This document shows positions 25,580-33,793 of a stretch of 64,000 bases of DNA, in pieces; the first letter of the stretch is position 1, and each line of letters begins with the position of its first letter. The translations under genes were made by a program, and so were the position numbers. Below the pieces are notes generated by a model. It made no database searches. It was not told where the DNA came from and was given only the letters and a program-made list of their open reading frames with translations. Source of the DNA: an uncultured Pelagibacteraceae bacterium (GTDB lineage Bacteria; Pseudomonadota; Alphaproteobacteria; Pelagibacterales; Pelagibacteraceae); assembly GCA_902617625.1 (NCBI GenBank), contig CACMXJ010000002.1, positions 62,001 to 126,000 of the forward strand. The letters run 5' to 3'.

Positions 25580-27037
25580 GTGAGTCCTCAAAATTTAAAA
25601 AAAAATCTTACTAATTGGGATTTAGTTTCAGTAAACCCCAATGATAAAAATTGGGATTGGAAAGTTTTATTTTGTTTTTGGGGTGTAAATATTCAGAGTG
25701 TTATAGGTTTCTCATTAATCACCTCTTTATATGTAATCTATAATCTTAATACTTTTATCGTATTTTTTGGAACAATATTTGGAGCTCTTCTAGTTTATCT
25801 ATTTTCAAACTTAATTGGAAAGCCATCTCAAAAATATGGACTACCCTTTGTTGTTTTATTACGACCCTCATTAGGTATTATTGGAGCAAAATACTTTGGT
25901 TTACTGAGATTTTTAGTTGGTATTTTTTTATTTGGTATTCAAACATATTTTTTATCAAAAGCATTTAGTTATTTAATTAGAATTGGAATTTTTTCTATAG
26001 AACCTGCAATTCTTGATCAACAATTATTACTTTTATTCTTTTTAGGTATGAACTTAATTGATTGGATTGCAATTATCATAGCAATAATTTTTCAAGGATT
26101 TCTATTTAGTATTGGAATGAACATGAATAAAAAGATTATTATTTTTTCAGCAATTACAGTTTATCTTGGAATTTTATTGTTTTTTTTATCTGTGTTACTA
26201 AGTGACGTTAAATTAACGTCTAGTGCATTTTTAAATTCATTAAATACAGAAAATTTTCTGAATAAAAATAATTTTGTGCCATTAATAACAGTCACCAGCA
26301 CGGTATTTGCATATTTTTCGATTATTATTTTAAATTTTGGGGATTTTTCAAGGTATGTAAAAAGTGAAAGTCAGCTCAAAAAAGGAAATCTAGCTTTAAT
26401 ATTAAATTTGATAATTTTTTCCTTTGCTGCTTTATTTATAGTTTCAGGCATGGATGCCTTTTTAAAACAAGATCCGGAAAATCTTTCTAGAATATTAACA
26501 AATCCTACAGATATTCTTGGAAAAATAGATAATTTATTTCTGATTGTTTTAGCTTTAATTTTTATCATTATTGCCTCTGCTTCAACAAATTTAATAGCAA
26601 ACTTTATTCCATCTCAATATACTTTAATTAATTTTTTACCTTTTTCTTTATCTGTTAAAAGTGCTGGTTTTATAATCACTATTATAGGTTTTATAATAGG
26701 AATATTTTGGTTAACTTTTCTAAGCCAAGTTGGTGCTTTGTCTTTTATTGATACATTTGGAGCTTTTTTTGGACCTCTTTTTGGAATAATGATTTTTGAT
26801 TTTTATTTTATTCAAAAGGGTAAATTAGATAATAAAGATATTTATTCCTTGGAGAACAATGGGATTTATTATTACAGTAGTGGATGGCATATAAAAGCAG
26901 TTTACTCTGTAATTTTGGGTTTTATTTTTTCAGCTTCAACTATTTGGAATACTAATTTAATGTTCCTTCAATCATTTTCTTGGATTATAGGAGCCTTTGT
27001 GGCGGCTTTTACTTATTATTTGTTAACACGAAAATAA
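25580..27037 (+). CDS. NCS1-family permease (cytosine/purine/hydantoin type)
   Basis: A 485-residue twelve-helix transporter beginning with a GTG at 25580. The NCS1 N-terminal pattern LTNWDLVSVNPNDKNWDWK precedes helix 1; a middle block ILNFGDFSRYVKS matches the family's conserved substrate-site region. NCS1 members import nucleobases, hydantoins, allantoin or thiamine with Na+ or H+. It lies 25 bases after dctM1 and 4 bases before an SDR, so it may belong to the same catabolic unit. Substrate unknown. Confidence 0.82.
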   Translation: MSPQNLKKNLTNWDLVSVNPNDKNWDWKVLFCFWGVNIQSVIGFSLITSLYVIYNLNTFIVFFGTIFGALLVYLFSNLIGKPSQKYGLPFVVLLRPSLGIIGAKYFGLLRFLVGIFLFGIQTYFLSKAFSYLIRIGIFSIEPAILDQQLLLLFFLGMNLIDWIAIIIAIIFQGFLFSIGMNMNKKIIIFSAITVYLGILLFFLSVLLSDVKLTSSAFLNSLNTENFLNKNNFVPLITVTSTVFAYFSIIILNFGDFSRYVKSESQLKKGNLALILNLIIFSFAALFIVSGMDAFLKQDPENLSRILTNPTDILGKIDNLFLIVLALIFIIIASASTNLIANFIPSQYTLINFLPFSLSVKSAGFIITIIGFIIGIFWLTFLSQVGALSFIDTFGAFFGPLFGIMIFDFYFIQKGKLDNKDIYSLENNGIYYYSSGWHIKAVYSVILGFIFSASTIWNTNLMFLQSFSWIIGAFVAAFTYYLLTRK

Positions 27038-27041
27038 AAAA

Positions 27042-27794
27042 ATGGAAAAAATTACCTTCGATTTTAAAAATAGAACGGCAATTGTAACAGGAGGTGCCCA
27101 AGGTTTTGGTTTTGATATTACTAAACGTTTTTTAAAATCAGGTGCAAAGGTGATTATATGGGATAATGATACAAAAGCTTTAGAATCAGCCATTAAAGAA
27201 ATAGATAATCCAAATTTGAGTTCTAATACTGTTGATGTCTCTAATTATGATGAAGTTGAAAAAAATGTTAAGGAGATTACAAAAAATTCTAATATTGATA
27301 TTTTAATAAACAATGCAGGCATAACTGGTCCCACAGCTACCTTGTGGGAATATGACATTGAGATGTGGAAAAAAGTTGTTGAAATCAATGTTATGGGAAC
27401 TTTTAATTGTTGCAGGTCGATAGTACCAAACATGATCAAAAATAATTATGGTAGAATTGTTAATGTAGCCTCTGTAGCTGGAAAAGATGGAAATGCTAAT
27501 GCTAGCGCATACAGTGTAGGAAAAGCAGGAGCAATAGGTTTAACTAAATCATTAGGTAAAGAGCTAGCAGATAAGAATATAGCTGTAAATGCAGTCACTC
27601 CAGCGGGCGCAAAGACTAGAATTTTAGATCAAATGACTAAAGAGCATGTTCAAAGAATGCTATCAAAAGTACCCAGAGGAAGATTTCTAGAGGTTGAAGA
27701 GTTTACCTCATTAATTTGTTGGCTTTCTTCTGAGGAAAACACTTTTTCAACAGCAGCAGTCTTTGATATCAGTGGTGGTCGCTCTACTTATTAA
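27042..27794 (+). CDS. SDR family oxidoreductase (FabG-like)
   Basis: A 250-residue classical SDR: TGGAQGFGFDI cofactor motif near residue 17, NNAGITGP near 88, catalytic Ser in NVASVAGKDGN, and YSVGKAGAIG near 155. WDND after the second strand (acidic residue) suggests NAD preference. Similar to FabG or secondary-alcohol dehydrogenases; the asymmetric placement behind an NCS1 permease and TRAP genes suggests a catabolic dehydrogenase rather than fatty acid synthesis. The GGRSTY end is family-typical. Confidence 0.88.
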   Translation: MEKITFDFKNRTAIVTGGAQGFGFDITKRFLKSGAKVIIWDNDTKALESAIKEIDNPNLSSNTVDVSNYDEVEKNVKEITKNSNIDILINNAGITGPTATLWEYDIEMWKKVVEINVMGTFNCCRSIVPNMIKNNYGRIVNVASVAGKDGNANASAYSVGKAGAIGLTKSLGKELADKNIAVNAVTPAGAKTRILDQMTKEHVQRMLSKVPRGRFLEVEEFTSLICWLSSEENTFSTAAVFDISGGRSTY

Positions 27795-27928
27795 CTTCTG
27801 GGTTTTTGTTCAACTATTTTGATATTATTAATTTTAGCTCTACTAAACTTAATATCTTTGGACATAACTGGTGCAAAAATCATTATAGACCAGTAAATTA
27901 ATAGTATAAAAGCAGATATTGTCTTCAT
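27791..27928 (-). CDS. small single-TM peptide (45 aa)
   Basis: A 46-codon ATG-to-TAA frame: one N-terminal hydrophobic helix (MKTISAFILLIYWSIMIFAP) then a basic tail (KDIKFSRAKINNIKIVEQKP). It could be a membrane anchor or a secretion signal. Its stop overlaps the SDR stop by 4 bases on the opposite strand, and its ATG is 82 bases from the divergent DUF3047 gene start. No family recognised; codon use looks like its neighbours. Confidence 0.45.
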   Translation of the reverse strand: MKTISAFILLIYWSIMIFAPVMSKDIKFSRAKINNIKIVEQKPRS

Positions 27929-28009
27929 AATATTTATATAGAACTGAATGTTGAATTTTGAATGTTTAAATTTTGTCTAAATAATGTATTAAGAATTTTT
28001 TTTAATTTT

Positions 28010-28660
28010 ATGAAAATTTTAATAAATATTTTAATCATCACAATTTTATCCATTAACTTGTCTTTAGCAGATGAATTACAAGTCTTTGATTTTACCGAAA
28101 CAGAGCTCGCAGAACTTAAAGTTAGAAAGGTAAGAGGGGCTGACAATAAAACACTTTATACCGTTGGAACAAATGAAAACGGAAATTATTTGAAATCGGT
28201 TGCTAATAATGCTGCCTCTGGCCTTGGAAAAGAAATCAAGATAGACTTAGATAAGACCCCGATTATAAACATAACTTGGAAAATTGAGAAAGATCTGCCA
28301 GGAATTAGAGAAAATACGAAAAAAGAGCATGATTTTGCTGCAAGAGTTTTTGTGATTAAAAAAACTGGAGCTACACCACTATCAAATAGAGCAATTAATT
28401 ATGTTTTCTCAAGTAATAATGAAGTTGGGGCAAATTTTCCAAGTCCATATACAAAAAAATCGATAGATAATGTTTTAGCTAGCACAAAAGATAATTTAAA
28501 TGAATGGGTAACAGTTAAAGCTAATGTCAAAGAGGATTTTAAAAGATTACACGATCTAGATGTTAAAGAGCTTGATGGAATTGCTATTATGTCTGATACT
28601 GATAACTCAAAGATGAAATCTATAGCTTATTTTCAAAATATATATTTTTCATCTCAATAA
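28010..28660 (+). CDS. DUF3047 domain exported protein
   Basis: An exported protein of 216 residues from the ATG at 28010: signal peptide MKILINILIITILSINLSLA then mature sequence starting DELQVFDF. The DUF3047 core is visible as ITWKIEKDLPG, EHDFAARVFVIKK, INYVFSSN, and LDGIAIMSDTDNS near the C-terminus. The domain is common in marine proteobacteria and has no assigned function; it looks like a jelly-roll type binding fold. An upstream in-frame ATG at 27962 would add 16 residues and spoil the signal peptide, so I prefer the inner start. Confidence 0.85.
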   Translation: MKILINILIITILSINLSLADELQVFDFTETELAELKVRKVRGADNKTLYTVGTNENGNYLKSVANNAASGLGKEIKIDLDKTPIINITWKIEKDLPGIRENTKKEHDFAARVFVIKKTGATPLSNRAINYVFSSNNEVGANFPSPYTKKSIDNVLASTKDNLNEWVTVKANVKEDFKRLHDLDVKELDGIAIMSDTDNSKMKSIAYFQNIYFSSQ

Positions 28661-28801
28661 TTAGAATTTAAGATATTTTTTAAGATAAATATTAAATAAA
28701 GAGAGTATAACAGCTACTATAACATCTTCTAAAGGACTTGCTTGTGGATAGCCAAAGTTCCACGCAGTAACCATCACTAACCAAATAACAAATATATTCA
28801 T
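28661..28801 (-). CDS. small membrane protein (46 aa)
   Basis: A 47-codon frame beginning MNIFVIWLVMVTAWNFGYP, then PQASPLEDVIVAVILSLFN and a basic end. Two hydrophobic helices separated by a Pro/Gly turn are predicted, a hairpin topology. The stop codon directly abuts the DUF3047 stop with no intervening base, and the gap to ybgC (57 bases) must hold the promoters of both. Function unknown. Confidence 0.55.
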   Translation of the reverse strand: MNIFVIWLVMVTAWNFGYPQASPLEDVIVAVILSLFNIYLKKYLKF

Positions 28802-28858
28802 TAAATACTTATACCTTAGTTTCTATTAAATAGTTTACTTTTTTGATATAATTATATT

Positions 28859-29281
28859 ATGCATGAAAATTTTTTTCATACTTTAAAAGTTTATTATGAA
28901 GATACTGATTCTGCAGGCGTCGTATATTATGCTAATTATTTAAAGTTTTTAGAGAGAGCCAGAACAGAAGCTCTTCATTCAATTGGGTTCAGTAATCAAA
29001 AAGTGAAAAAGGATTTTAATTCATTAATTATAGTAAAAGCTTGCAACATTGAATATAAAAAACCTGCAAGTCTTGAAGATGAACTAACTATAAGATCTTT
29101 TGTTAAATCTATCACTAAAACATCTTTTTTTATGAATCAAATAATTACCAAAGGTGATGACACTATAGTTGAGGCACAGGTTCATTTAGTTTTTGTTAAT
29201 GATTTAGGTAAACCAGTAAAAATACCCGATGAAATTTACTCAAAATTTAAACCTTATTTTTGCGATACTATTAAATTTTAG
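28859..29281 (+). CDS. ybgC: YbgC/4-hydroxybenzoyl-CoA thioesterase family acyl-CoA thioesterase
   Basis: A 140-residue single hotdog-domain thioesterase. The active-site motif YYEDTDSAGVVYYANYLKFLERAR is present in order, with the catalytic aspartate at residue 17, followed by ARTEAL. YbgC proteins hydrolyse acyl-CoAs and are usually linked to the tol-pal operon and phospholipid metabolism; here no tol or pal gene is adjacent. The gene converges on the UDG gene with an 11-base overlap. Confidence 0.9.
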   Translation: MHENFFHTLKVYYEDTDSAGVVYYANYLKFLERARTEALHSIGFSNQKVKKDFNSLIIVKACNIEYKKPASLEDELTIRSFVKSITKTSFFMNQIITKGDDTIVEAQVHLVFVNDLGKPVKIPDEIYSKFKPYFCDTIKF

Positions 29282-29951
29282 CTATTTTCTTTGCCTTAAT
29301 AATTAATTGATTAATCATAGTAGTCGTCACTAATTTTGTATTTACATTTCTTGGGCTTGGGTGATAACAAGCAATCAAAACTTTATTATCTGGCAATAAA
29401 TATTTGTTTCCGTGTTTAAATTCGAATTTTTTTTGAAGTATAAACTTTTTTTTATAAATTTTTAGACAATTATCAAATGCAACTTTCCCAAGAGTTATGA
29501 TCACTTTAAGATTTTTTAAATTTTCAATTTCATTTTCAAAATAATTCGAACAGCGATTTAATTCTGTGCTTTCTGGTTTATCACCTGGAGGAACACATTT
29601 AAGAATATTAGTTATGTAAGTATCATGTAATTTCAAATTATCATTTGCTTTTTCTGAAAAATCTTGATTTGAAATTCCTGTTAAAAATAAACTTTTAAAT
29701 AAAAAATTTCCTGATTTATCTCCTGTGAATGCTCTTCCGGTTCTTGTTCCACCATGAGCTGCAGGAGCAAGACCTAAAATCATCAATTTTGCTTTATTGT
29801 CTCCAAAGCCGGGGACTGGTTTTCCCCAGTATTTCTCATTCTTATTTTGTTTTCTTTTTTGTATTGAAATTTTTTTGATAAAACTAACAAGTCTTGGACA
29901 TTTTTTACATTTAATAATTGTATTATTTATTTTTTTTAATTTAATAGTCAT
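29271..29951 (-). CDS. uracil-DNA glycosylase family 5 (UDGb type)
   Basis: A 226-residue DNA-repair glycosylase. The N-terminal cysteine pair CKKCPRLVSF and the later CVPPGDKPESTELNRCSNYF place the four iron-sulfur ligands; motif 1 GLAPAAHGGTRTGRAFTGD is the hallmark of family 5 (UDGb) enzymes, which remove uracil and hypoxanthine, and motif 2 appears as CYHPSPRNVNT. Its start codon is separated by only two bases from the divergent phosphatase gene start. Confidence 0.9.
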   Translation of the reverse strand: MTIKLKKINNTIIKCKKCPRLVSFIKKISIQKRKQNKNEKYWGKPVPGFGDNKAKLMILGLAPAAHGGTRTGRAFTGDKSGNFLFKSLFLTGISNQDFSEKANDNLKLHDTYITNILKCVPPGDKPESTELNRCSNYFENEIENLKNLKVIITLGKVAFDNCLKIYKKKFILQKKFEFKHGNKYLLPDNKVLIACYHPSPRNVNTKLVTTTMINQLIIKAKKIAKI

Positions 29952-29953
29952 TA

Positions 29954-30511
29954 ATGAAACTTATAAAATTTTTTTTTATTATTTTTATAACTTTCCCCTC
30001 ATCGATTAAAGCAGATTTAAATAAAGAATTATCTTTAGAACTAAAAAAAGGTGGTAAACTTATATTTATTAGGCATGCATATGCACCAGGTGGTGGAGAC
30101 CCTGAAAATTTTGATATAAATAACTGTGATACTCAAAGAAATTTAAGTGAGCAAGGAAGAAACCAAGCTAAAAAAATTGGAAATTTTTTTAGAGAAAATG
30201 ATGTTAAAATTTTCAAAGTTTTCTCAAGTGAATGGTGTCGCTGCAAAGAGACTGCTAAATTAGCTTTTACAAATTTTGAAACAAAAGATTTCTTAAATTC
30301 CTTTTTTAGTGCAAAGTTTGCTAATAATAAAGATAAACAAATGTTAGATTTGAAAAATTATGTTGAAAAATTCAAAGGCAATAAAAATTTAATTTTTGTG
30401 ACACATTATGTAGTAATATCTGAAGCTTTAGATTATGCTCCTTCATCAGGTGAAATAGTTATTTCAGATAAGAATTTTAATAAAATTGGAAGTATAGAAA
30501 TAGATTTTTAA
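29954..30511 (+). CDS. exported histidine phosphatase family protein
   Basis: A 185-residue protein with a signal-like N-terminus (MKLIKFFFIIFITFPSSIKA). The phosphohistidine motif is IFIRHAYAPGGGDP (Arg40, His41), with alanine in place of the usual Gly of RHG. Other family positions are QRNLSEQGRNQAKKIG, SSEWCRCKETA and the second catalytic His in FVTHYVVISEAL. Homologues with a GGGDP loop are periplasmic phosphatases of unknown substrate. It is read divergently from UDG and just precedes the 41-residue basic peptide gene. Confidence 0.85.
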   Translation: MKLIKFFFIIFITFPSSIKADLNKELSLELKKGGKLIFIRHAYAPGGGDPENFDINNCDTQRNLSEQGRNQAKKIGNFFRENDVKIFKVFSSEWCRCKETAKLAFTNFETKDFLNSFFSAKFANNKDKQMLDLKNYVEKFKGNKNLIFVTHYVVISEALDYAPSSGEIVISDKNFNKIGSIEIDF

Positions 30512-30515
30512 TATT

Positions 30516-30641
30516 ATGTCATCAAAACGAGCAATGAAACAAGCTCAAAAGCAAGCTTATGCTAAACATAGAAGCAACATTACTAATAATAGATTTGGAA
30601 ATAGAAAAAAAAATTTCTCTAAGAAAAATAAAAAAAGTTAA
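30516..30641 (+). CDS. small basic peptide (41 aa)
   Basis: A 42-codon frame encodes MSSKRAMKQAQKQAYAKHRS then NITNNRFGNRKKNFSKK and a Lys tail. It is about 40 percent Lys and Arg, has no hydrophobic segment and looks disordered. It starts 4 bases after the phosphatase gene, and its TAA overlaps the stop of the opposite-strand gene. The composition suggests nucleic-acid or ribosome contact, but I recognise no family. Confidence 0.55.
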   Translation: MSSKRAMKQAQKQAYAKHRSNITNNRFGNRKKNFSKKNKKS

Positions 30642-31060
30642 CTTTCTTTTTTAAATTTCTCAATTTTTTTACAAAAAGAAATTCTAGATATTCCTTCTTC
30701 ATCATTAAGAACAGTTTTCATGAAAATCTCTTGTTTGTCTTTTTCAAAAAGAATTTGAGTATAAAATTGAGGATATCCGTGTTTATGAGTGAGTATTTTA
30801 CCATTTTCTTCATAAATATTTTGAACATAAGAGTTTGATTTTTTAGTACTTAAATCAGTTAGTCGATATTTTTGATATGTTTTTTCCTTATAAACATAAT
30901 TTCTAGTCATGATTAACTCGTCTAGATTTAAGATGTACTCATTTTTTAAAAATTCGTCTTGTTTATCATCGCATTTACTCATAATGATTATTTCTGATTT
31001 AAGATGTTGGAAGGGAAGAATTATTAATAAAAGAGAAATTAAAAATCTAATTTCTTTCAT
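30638..31060 (-). CDS. uncharacterised secreted protein (140 aa)
   Basis: A small exported protein: signal segment MKEIRFLISLLLIILPFQHL, then about 120 hydrophilic residues rich in Lys, Glu and Tyr, with two cysteines (MSKCDD and SFCKKI) that may form a disulfide. No domain recognised. I use the ATG at 31060, which overlaps the upstream 57-residue gene by 14 bases; the frame continues upstream to a TTG at 31084, adding eight residues. Likely third gene of the DUF1289 unit. Confidence 0.7.
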   Translation of the reverse strand: MKEIRFLISLLLIILPFQHLKSEIIIMSKCDDKQDEFLKNEYILNLDELIMTRNYVYKEKTYQKYRLTDLSTKKSNSYVQNIYEENGKILTHKHGYPQFYTQILFEKDKQEIFMKTVLNDEEGISRISFCKKIEKFKKES

Positions 31061-31220
31061 TTTTTTCAGCAAAAAATAAACCAATTAAAAGCAAAGCTGT
31101 CCAACCGAGTCCCACTAGTCCTTTTATAATATTTGTATCAGCACTCCACAAATCAAGAAAAAGAGCCCCAAAAATAAGACCAAGAACATATACAATAATT
31201 ACGATTGTAGTTTTACTCAT
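31047..31220 (-). CDS. small two-TM membrane protein (57 aa)
   Basis: A 58-codon ATG-to-TAG frame: MSKTTIVIIVYVLGLIFGAL is the first helix, then a polar turn (DLWSADTNIIK) and a second helix (GLVGLGWTALLLIGLFFA) ending in a charged tail. It overlaps the DUF1289 gene end by 8 bases and the next gene start by 14 bases, so it is embedded in a three-gene overlapping unit. This interlocked layout makes it very likely a real gene. Function unknown. Confidence 0.72.
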   Translation of the reverse strand: MSKTTIVIIVYVLGLIFGALFLDLWSADTNIIKGLVGLGWTALLLIGLFFAEKNERN

Positions 31221-31464
31221 CTAATAATTTCTTTTTAAAAAGAGAAATACCATTTTCAATTTTATAAGTATAGGACTCTTTAAAACTTTCTAATTGCCAA
31301 CCAGTCAATCTTTTTTGAATAATTTCAAGATTTTCTTTTTTCCACTCATCAGTTGTATCCTCAAGTTTCCAAATTTTTTTTTCTTCAGTATTTCTTCCAC
31401 ATCCATAGCAATAGCCAGTTTTTGGATCGGTTTTGCAAATACTTATACATGGAGAAACAATCAT
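31213..31464 (-). CDS. DUF1289 domain protein
   Basis: An 83-residue protein with the DUF1289 motif SPCISICKTDPKTGYCYGCG, a four-cysteine site presumed to bind zinc or iron-sulfur, followed by an RN(T)EE segment and a Trp-rich region (IWKLEDTTDEWKKENLEI). DUF1289 proteins are widespread small proteobacterial proteins of unknown role. First gene of an overlapping three-gene unit; the promoter must lie in the 89 bases shared with the divergent tRNA-Leu promoter. Confidence 0.88.
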   Translation of the reverse strand: MIVSPCISICKTDPKTGYCYGCGRNTEEKKIWKLEDTTDEWKKENLEIIQKRLTGWQLESFKESYTYKIENGISLFKKKLLDE

Positions 31465-31509
31465 AATAATATTATAGAGTAAAAATTATATAATTTACAA
31501 TAATTGTCG

Positions 31510-31538
31510 TTGGACAAATAGTTTCAATCATATATAAA
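31510..31538 (+). promoter_or_regulatory. promoter of tRNA-Leu (and possibly tig)
   Basis: TTGGAC at 31510-31515 and TATAAA at 31533-31538 are 17 bases apart, a near-consensus housekeeping promoter. Predicted start near 31545, nine bases before the tRNA. The same transcript could continue into tig, which begins only ten bases after the tRNA. Confidence 0.65.
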
Positions 31539-31553
31539 ACCACTTGAATTTGT

Positions 31554-31638
31554 GGGGCGATGGCGGAATTGGTAGACGCGTCGGTCTTAGGAACCGATAG
31601 AGCAATCTGTGAAGGTTCGAGTCCTTTTCGCCCTACCA
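31554..31638 (+). tRNA. tRNA-Leu (anticodon TAG)
   Basis: The acceptor stem GGGGCGA pairs with TCGCCCT (one G-U at the first pair), with discriminator A and an encoded CCA at 31636-31638. The D-arm GCGGAATTGGTAGACGC, the anticodon loop CTTAGGA (TAG, reads CUA), a long class II variable arm and the GGTTCGAGTCC T-arm are all present. It is 85 bases long including CCA. Confidence 0.95.
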
Positions 31639-31648
31639 TTAATTTATT

Positions 31649-33061
31649 ATGAAAGTCACAGTAGAAAATAAAAAAGGTCTTAATAAAGATATAAAAGTTT
31701 TCATTGATAAAAAGACAATGAATTCTTATATGGATGAAAAATATGAAGAAATTAAAGGTACTGTTAATTTAAAAGGGTTTAGACCAGGAAAAGTTCCAGT
31801 AGAAGTTTTAAAAAGACAGTTTGGTAAAGCAGTATTTAACGAAGTTTTAGACAAAGTTTTAAAAGACACAACTACAAAAGCTTTAGAAGAAAATAAAATA
31901 AAACCAGCAGGACAACCAAAACTAGATCTCAAAACTTATGGTGAAGATAAAGATCTAGAATATATTATTTCCGTCACAGAGTTTCCAAAAGTTGAATTAA
32001 AATCTATAGAAAATATTAAATTTGATGAATACACGGTTAAAATCGACGAGAGTGAAACTGAAAAAAGAATTAAAGAGATAGCCAAAAATACACCAAGCTT
32101 TAAAGATGCTCCACCGGAAACAAAAGCAAAAGAGGGTGATTTAGTTTCTTTTGATTATACAGCTACTGTTGATGAAAAATCATTTAAAGGAGGAGAAGGA
32201 AAAAATACACAATTAACCTTAGGTAAAGATTTATTCTTAAAAGGTTTTGATAAACAATTGGTAGGTGTAAAAAAAGATGATCAAAAAATTGTTGAAGCTA
32301 TACTTCCTGAAAATTTTCCTGAAAAAGAGTTAGTAAATAAAAAAGCAAAATTTAATTGTAAAATATTATCGGTAAAAATTTCAGAGGAAGTAAAAATAGA
32401 TGACCAATTTGCAAAAAATCTGGGAGCAAAAGATTTGAAAGATTTGAAAACCCTAATTTCAAAGCAAATAAATGATGAATATAAGAATTCACTAGACAGA
32501 TTGTCAAAAAATCAAATTCTTAAAGAATTAGAGAAATTTAAAGTAGATGAAATCCCACAAAATTTAGTTGATGAAGAAGTAAAAGTTTTATCTCAAGGAA
32601 TGACAGATGAAGATAAAAAAAAGAGCAAAGATAATTTTGAAGAGATAGCAAAAAAAAGAATTAAAGTTGGTTTAATACTAAACGAATTCGGTGAGCAAAA
32701 TCAGATAAAAGTATCAGAACAAGAATTACAGGCTGAAGTTCAAAAACAAATAAGAATGATGCCTGGTCAAGAAAAAATGGTAATGGATTTTTATCAAAAA
32801 AATCAATCTGCACTTGCTAGCTTAAGAGGAACAGTTTATGAAGAAAAAATTTTAAATCTTGTTAAACAGAAAGCTAAGTCTAATAAAAAAGAGGTTTCGA
32901 AAGAGGAAGCCGAAAAAATATTAAAACAATCTCAAAATCAAGATGAGGGAACAAAACAAGCTTCAAAGAAAAAAGTTGAGACTAAAAAAAAAGAAGTAAA
33001 AAAAACTACGTCAAAAACTAAGTCTCCTGCCAAAAAAACAAAAAAAGTTAGCAAAAAGTAA
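31649..33061 (+). CDS. tig: trigger factor (ribosome-associated chaperone, PPIase)
   Basis: A 470-residue chaperone. The N-terminal ribosome-binding signature KGFRPGKVPVEVLKRQFGK is near residue 41, the FKBP-type PPIase domain around 150-235 (EGDLVSFDYTA, FDKQLVGVKKDDQK), and the C-terminal helical arms follow. Unusual is a Lys/Ser/Thr-rich tail of roughly 45 residues (about 425-470) that exceeds the common family length and looks disordered. It is first of the tig-clpP-clpX-lon row and starts ten bases after tRNA-Leu. Confidence 0.95.
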   Translation: MKVTVENKKGLNKDIKVFIDKKTMNSYMDEKYEEIKGTVNLKGFRPGKVPVEVLKRQFGKAVFNEVLDKVLKDTTTKALEENKIKPAGQPKLDLKTYGEDKDLEYIISVTEFPKVELKSIENIKFDEYTVKIDESETEKRIKEIAKNTPSFKDAPPETKAKEGDLVSFDYTATVDEKSFKGGEGKNTQLTLGKDLFLKGFDKQLVGVKKDDQKIVEAILPENFPEKELVNKKAKFNCKILSVKISEEVKIDDQFAKNLGAKDLKDLKTLISKQINDEYKNSLDRLSKNQILKELEKFKVDEIPQNLVDEEVKVLSQGMTDEDKKKSKDNFEEIAKKRIKVGLILNEFGEQNQIKVSEQELQAEVQKQIRMMPGQEKMVMDFYQKNQSALASLRGTVYEEKILNLVKQKAKSNKKEVSKEEAEKILKQSQNQDEGTKQASKKKVETKKKEVKKTTSKTKSPAKKTKKVSKK

Positions 33062-33094
33062 TCTCAAGTTGTATAAGTAATACGAATCAATTTT

Positions 33095-33706
33095 ATGAAT
33101 AATAAACTGTCAGAACATATGAATAGCTTAATACCCATGGTTGTTGAGCAATCTAACAAAGGTGAAAGAGCTTATGATATTTATTCAAGACTATTAAAAG
33201 AAAGAATTATTTTTTTGACAGGTCAAATTAATGACAATGTAGCTTCATTAATCACAGCTCAATTATTATTTCTAGAAGCAGAAGATCCTAAAAAAGAAAT
33301 TTTTTTATATATTAATAGTCCAGGCGGACTTGTTACTGCAGGTTTAGGTATTTACGATACAATGCAGTATGTAAAACCAGATATTTCAACTTTATGCATT
33401 GGACAAGCAGCTTCGATGGGATCTTTTTTATTATCGGCTGGAACAAAAGGAAAAAGATTTTCACTTCCAAATTCAAGAATTATGGTTCATCAACCATCTG
33501 CGGGATTTCAAGGACAAGCTACTGATATCGAAATTCATGCGAATGAAGTATTATCATTAAAAAAAAGATTGAATGAAATATATTCTAAACATACTGGCAA
33601 ATCTGTGGATGAAATTAAAACTGCTTTAGAAAGAGATAATTTTATGACTGCAGACGCGGCTAAATCTTTTGGACTTATAGACTCTGTAGTAGAGAAAAGA
33701 TCTTAG
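33095..33706 (+). CDS. clpP: ATP-dependent Clp protease proteolytic subunit ClpP
   Basis: A 203-residue serine protease. The N-terminal [20 protein letters not shown] is typical; the catalytic Ser107 lies in [11 protein letters not shown], His132 in [15 protein letters not shown], and the Asp in the [18 protein letters not shown] region. It forms the double heptamer that works with ClpX encoded 88 bases downstream. The gap contains no terminator, so clpP and clpX are probably co-transcribed. Confidence 0.97.
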   Translation: MNNKLSEHMNSLIPMVVEQSNKGERAYDIYSRLLKERIIFLTGQINDNVASLITAQLLFLEAEDPKKEIFLYINSPGGLVTAGLGIYDTMQYVKPDISTLCIGQAASMGSFLLSAGTKGKRFSLPNSRIMVHQPSAGFQGQATDIEIHANEVLSLKKRLNEIYSKHTGKSVDEIKTALERDNFMTADAAKSFGLIDSVVEKRS

Positions 33707-33793
33707 AATACCACATATAGTTTACAAAATCCAAAACTTGATTAATAGGAGTCATTTATAATAAAGTAGACTTATTGATTCGTTTAAAATTTT

